DNA of 33,617 bases, from positions 1 through 33,617 of the forward strand of contig SAAR01000006.1 of the NCBI GenBank assembly GCA_009916335.1. The letters run 5' to 3'. Position 1 is the first letter of the stretch. The number at the start of each line of letters is the position of its first letter. Shown here piece after piece: positions 31,468-33,617 of the stretch. The translations under genes were made by a program, and so were the position numbers. The notes under the pieces were generated by a model, which was not told where the DNA came from, ran no database searches, and worked only from the letters and a program-made list of their open reading frames with translations. This DNA is from Erysipelotrichia bacterium (GTDB taxonomy: Bacteria > Bacillota_I > Bacilli_A > Erysipelotrichales > Erysipelotrichaceae).

Positions 31468-31496
31468 ATTTTAACATATATAGTTATATTACTCAA
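31468..31496 (-). promoter_or_regulatory. Promoter of the ADH-CobW operon
   Basis: On the minus strand, TTGAGT (31496-31491), a 17-bp spacer, and TAAAAT (31473-31468) with TG one base before it. Confidence 0.6.
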
Positions 31497-31530
31497 TTAG
31501 TATGCTGTGTGAAATTGTGTGTAATACTAA

Positions 31531-31566
31531 AAAACAAACGCACATCATTAGATATGCGTTTGTTTT
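31531..31566 (-). terminator. Terminator of the HD-Mrp operon
   Basis: A perfect 12-bp stem, AAAACAAACGCA (31531-31542) with TGCGTTTGTTTT (31555-31566) and a 12-nt loop. On the minus strand it ends in a T run, 2 nt after the mrp stop codon. Confidence 0.85.
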
Positions 31567-31567
31567 A

Positions 31568-32380
31568 CTATTTTATGTAATTAAGAATATCATCAAAACA
31601 ACTTGTATCTACACTTTCAATGTTACCTTCATCACATGCTTTTGCAAGTGTTGGATCAATTGGCATTTTCGCAATGATTTCTAACTGATACTGTTTTGCA
31701 ATTTCATCAATACAACTTTCACCAAAGACAGAATATTTCTTGTTGTTGTCAGGACATAAAAAGTAAGCATAGTTTTCGACTAAACCAAGAATGGGAATAT
31801 TCATCATGTTCGCCATTTTCACTGCTTTTTCAACAATCATAGATACTAATTGTTGAGGTGAGCTAACAACGATAATTCCATCGACTGGTAAGGATTGAAA
31901 GACAGTTAAAGGCACATCACCAGTTCCTGGAGGCATATCGACAAACATATAGTCAATATCTTCCCATAATACATCTTTCCAAAACTGTGTTACAACATTG
32001 GCAATCACAGGCCCACGCCAAACGACTGGATCACTATCATTTTCTAACATTAAATTTGTGGATATGATGTCGATACCACTACGGCTTTTTACAGGGTAAA
32101 TCAATTCATTAGTGCCACTCGCTTTCTTTGTTAAACCAAATACCTTAGGAATGGAAGATCCTGTAATATCGGCATCTAAAATAGCTGTTTTATAACCCAT
32201 TTTATTTACACTGACGGCTAGTAAAGAAGTAACACTTGATTTACCAACACCTCCTTTTCCACTCACTACCCCAATTACTTTTTTTACTTTACTGGCAGCA
32301 TTTAGTGCTGTTTTTTGAGGGGTACGATCTTTACAATCTTTTGCACAACTTCCACAGTCGTGATTACAATTTTCACTCAT
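31568..32380 (-). CDS. mrp: Mrp/NBP35-type iron-sulfur carrier ATPase
   Basis: A 270-residue P-loop ATPase. The Cys-rich N-terminus 'CNHDCGSCAKDC' (5-16) is of the clostridial NBP35-like type. The deviant Walker A GKGGVGKSS (41-49), 'ILDADITGSSIPKVFG' (67-82), 'VVWRGPVI' and 'VDMPPGTGDV' (147-156) are conserved. The C-terminal Fe-S motif normally reads CPxC; here it is CPDN (Cys209, Asn212), so the second bridging cysteine is missing. Mrp proteins assemble and carry [4Fe-4S] clusters in the cytoplasm. AAGGAG precedes the ATG, 6 nt after the HD protein stop codon, so the two are co-transcribed. Confidence 0.92.
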   Translation of the reverse strand: MSENCNHDCGSCAKDCKDRTPQKTALNAASKVKKVIGVVSGKGGVGKSSVTSLLAVSVNKMGYKTAILDADITGSSIPKVFGLTKKASGTNELIYPVKSRSGIDIISTNLMLENDSDPVVWRGPVIANVVTQFWKDVLWEDIDYMFVDMPPGTGDVPLTVFQSLPVDGIIVVSSPQQLVSMIVEKAVKMANMMNIPILGLVENYAYFLCPDNNKKYSVFGESCIDEIAKQYQLEIIAKMPIDPTLAKACDEGNIESVDTSCFDDILNYIK

Positions 32381-32386
32381 TTTTCT

Positions 32387-32872
32387 CTACTCCTTTATTT
32401 TATGATTCACTCTACAATTAATATGTAAAGTTTCACAAGTGGAAATCAATTTATCGATCAAACATACAATGAATGCTTCTTTACGATTAGGAAAGCAACG
32501 AAAGGTTAACGGCCACATATGAGAAAGAATGATTCTTTCTTCTAATGGGTTAATTTGATAGTAGCGTAAAGCATTGATTCTTGCTTTTTTAGCATGATGG
32601 AAACCATGCCATTTATGCGTATCATCTTTTATGTGCCAATCATATAAATACAAGTCATGTAGTAATGCACCTCGTATTAAACTTTTATCGTTACAACGTA
32701 AACGCATACGTTTTGCCAACCAATAGCTATAAAATGCCACACTTACACAATGATCATATGTACTTATACGACCATGCTGAAGATATTGCTTGGTTTGATA
32801 AAAGGGCAATGAGTTTAACACTTCATTGGCAACAGAAAGAAAAAAAGCAGTTTCTTTGTTTGTTAGCTTCAT
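32387..32872 (-). CDS. Small HD-domain phosphohydrolase
   Basis: A 161-residue stand-alone HD protein. Metal-ligand residues are His41 (YDHCVSV), His72-Asp73 (LLHDLYL) and Asp140 (CLIDK), with extra His in 'WHGFHHAKKA' and 'SHMWPLT'. The order H...HD...D is that of the HD hydrolase superfamily; the family is found as an 'HD domain-containing protein' in gut Firmicutes. The substrate, perhaps a nucleotide or phospho-ester, is unknown. It is not an HD-GYP c-di-GMP phosphodiesterase, as the GYP motif is absent. The ATG at 32872 follows AGGAGTG; an in-frame GTG at 32881 lies inside that ribosome site. It leads an operon with mrp. Confidence 0.87.
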   Translation of the reverse strand: MKLTNKETAFFLSVANEVLNSLPFYQTKQYLQHGRISTYDHCVSVAFYSYWLAKRMRLRCNDKSLIRGALLHDLYLYDWHIKDDTHKWHGFHHAKKARINALRYYQINPLEERIILSHMWPLTFRCFPNRKEAFIVCLIDKLISTCETLHINCRVNHKIKE

Positions 32873-33000
32873 TGATTTCACTCCTGTTTCTTATTATACA
32901 CCTAAATGCTTGTTTCGTTCCATTATCTTGCAACAACACTTATTAATTAAATCCACTCTTTATTAATATGAAGAAAAAAGGGAAAAGTTGTGCTATCTCT

Positions 33001-33031
33001 TTGCTTTGATTGTCTATTGTTGTGCTATAAT
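33001..33031 (+). promoter_or_regulatory. Extended -10 promoter of the malic enzyme gene
   Basis: TGCTATAAT (TG-n-TATAAT, -10 at 33026-33031) lies 29 nt before the start. TTGCTT at 33001 is a weak -35 with 19-bp spacing. Confidence 0.5.
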
Positions 33032-33060
33032 AAGAAGGTAATATTTGTTGGAGGAAACGT

Positions 33061-33617
33061 ATGAGTACAGTATATGAAAAGTCATTAGCAATGCATAAAG
33101 AAAATAAGGGGAAAATTGAAGTGGTTTCTAAAGTAAAGGTAGAAACGATGGATGATTTAAGCTTAGCATATACACCTGGAGTGGCACAGGCTTGTAAGGA
33201 AATACATAAGTGTGAAGAAGATGTTTATACATATACATCAAAAGGAAATTTAGTGGCCGTCGTTAGTGATGGGAGTGCTGTTTTAGGATTAGATGGAAAG
33301 CCTCATACACCCGCTTTATCCGGTGACAATTTTTTCAGTTTGAATGGAACAGTCAGTCAATACATAGGTGATGTGGAAGTATTATGCTGGGGATGTTATA
33401 ATAATAACAGTCCGAATAATAAACCCGGATTATATGTGCCAACATGGTTTACTAAGGATAAAGGTAAAACTGTATCATTGGTTTATCAAAACTCTGTCAG
33501 TATCCCTGCTAATAAAACAGCACCTATTCAGGCAAGACACGTACATCAGGTTGCACAAAATCCTAAAGACGAAAGTTTTTGGATTCAGACAGGTGATGAA
33601 GTAAGGTCGTTATATAG
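33061..33617 (+). CDS. Malic enzyme N-terminus joined in frame to unrelated sequence (partial)
   Basis: The frame is open from ATG 33061 (after TGGAGG) to the window end, giving 185 codons. Residues 1-77 are a clear NAD(P)-dependent malic enzyme start: '[18 protein letters not shown]', the catalytic-Tyr box '[11 protein letters not shown]', and '[20 protein letters not shown]'. In the family this is followed by GNIGPxAGxPVMEGK, with the catalytic lysine. Here it continues '[19 protein letters not shown]' and then an unrecognised chain of 108 residues rich in Asn, Trp and Cys, with higher GC and codons (TCC, CCC, CCG) rare in the neighbours. Either a real rearrangement or a chimeric contig end. 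As written, it could not make an active malic enzyme. Confidence 0.7.
   Translation, partial: MSTVYEKSLAMHKENKGKIEVVSKVKVETMDDLSLAYTPGVAQACKEIHKCEEDVYTYTSKGNLVAVVSDGSAVLGLDGKPHTPALSGDNFFSLNGTVSQYIGDVEVLCWGCYNNNSPNNKPGLYVPTWFTKDKGKTVSLVYQNSVSIPANKTAPIQARHVHQVAQNPKDESFWIQTGDEVRSLY

Noticed and set aside
32387..32872. HD protein as a c-di-GMP phosphodiesterase linked to the riboswitch
   Set aside because: It lacks the GYP motif and the second part of the HD-GYP domain, and is about 8 kb away on the other strand; no link can be supported.
33368..33604. 78-codon frame inside the odd malic enzyme tail
   Set aside because: It starts without a ribosome site. The frame continuous with the malic enzyme start is open through to the window end and looks more like coding sequence.
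1..33617. CRISPR array, tRNA, rRNA, insertion sequence or integrase
   Set aside because: No spaced direct repeats of CRISPR type, no tRNA-like cloverleaf and no transposase or integrase motifs were seen on reading. A tRNAscan or covariance search was not possible.

Overview
The window looks like a chromosomal piece of an AT-rich, low-GC Gram-positive bacterium (Firmicutes). The gene mix (D-Tyr-tRNA deacylase-folD-DUF951, DUF1836-DegV, bactofilin, UPF0309, clostridial-type Mrp, class B sortase, isopropanol-type alcohol dehydrogenase) fits gut Erysipelotrichia or Clostridia. That placement is inferred from gene content; no rRNA is present to confirm it. Shine-Dalgarno sites are strong (AGGAGG), many promoters are extended -10 (TGnTATAAT), and most transcription units end in clear hairpin terminators.

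Layout. 1-2.3 kb: a small membrane protein, then dtd-folD-DUF951. 2.3-5.7 kb (minus): an SdpR/SdpI-like module with an ABC ATPase and permease, under a perfect 28-bp palindrome. 5.8-9.1 kb: an SDR oxidoreductase, DUF1836-DegV, and a bactofilin. 9.1-9.85 kb: a long AT-rich gap with one 39-residue membrane peptide. 9.85-13.4 kb (minus): a heterodimeric ABC exporter with one degenerate ATP site, divergent from a LysR-ydcF unit. 15.1-21.5 kb: a complete 2-aminoethylphosphonate (AEP) use locus: RpiR regulator, ABC importer (ATPase, fused permease, lipoprotein), PhnW transaminase and PhnX hydrolase. 21.6-21.9 kb: remnants of two transporter genes. 22-23.1 kb: ychF. 23.2-25.3 kb: a cyclic-di-GMP-I riboswitch leader, an SPKTG wall-anchored surface protein and a class B sortase. 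25.4-29.2 kb: a CPA1 antiporter, rarA and a UPF0309 SIS protein. 29.4-32.9 kb (minus): isopropanol-type Zn-ADH with a CobW/COG0523 GTPase, and an HD protein with Mrp. 33.06 kb to the end: the first 77 residues of malic enzyme joined in frame to unrelated coding sequence.

The two most interesting systems are regulatory. First, the surface protein and sortase sit behind a GEMM-I aptamer whose P1 3' strand (GCCAGT) is complementary to the left arm of the following terminator (ACTGGC), which predicts a c-di-GMP OFF switch. Second, the phosphonate locus carries two copies of the same operator-like palindrome, TGTAGA-N3-TCTACA. One lies in the rpiR leader; the other covers the rpiR stop codon inside its terminator hairpin. 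Pho-box-like 11-bp direct repeats (TTAACA-N5) lie upstream of both rpiR and the transporter operon. This suggests dual control by phosphate starvation and by the RpiR ligand.

All functional calls come from reading motifs and from memory of protein families. No database search was run.
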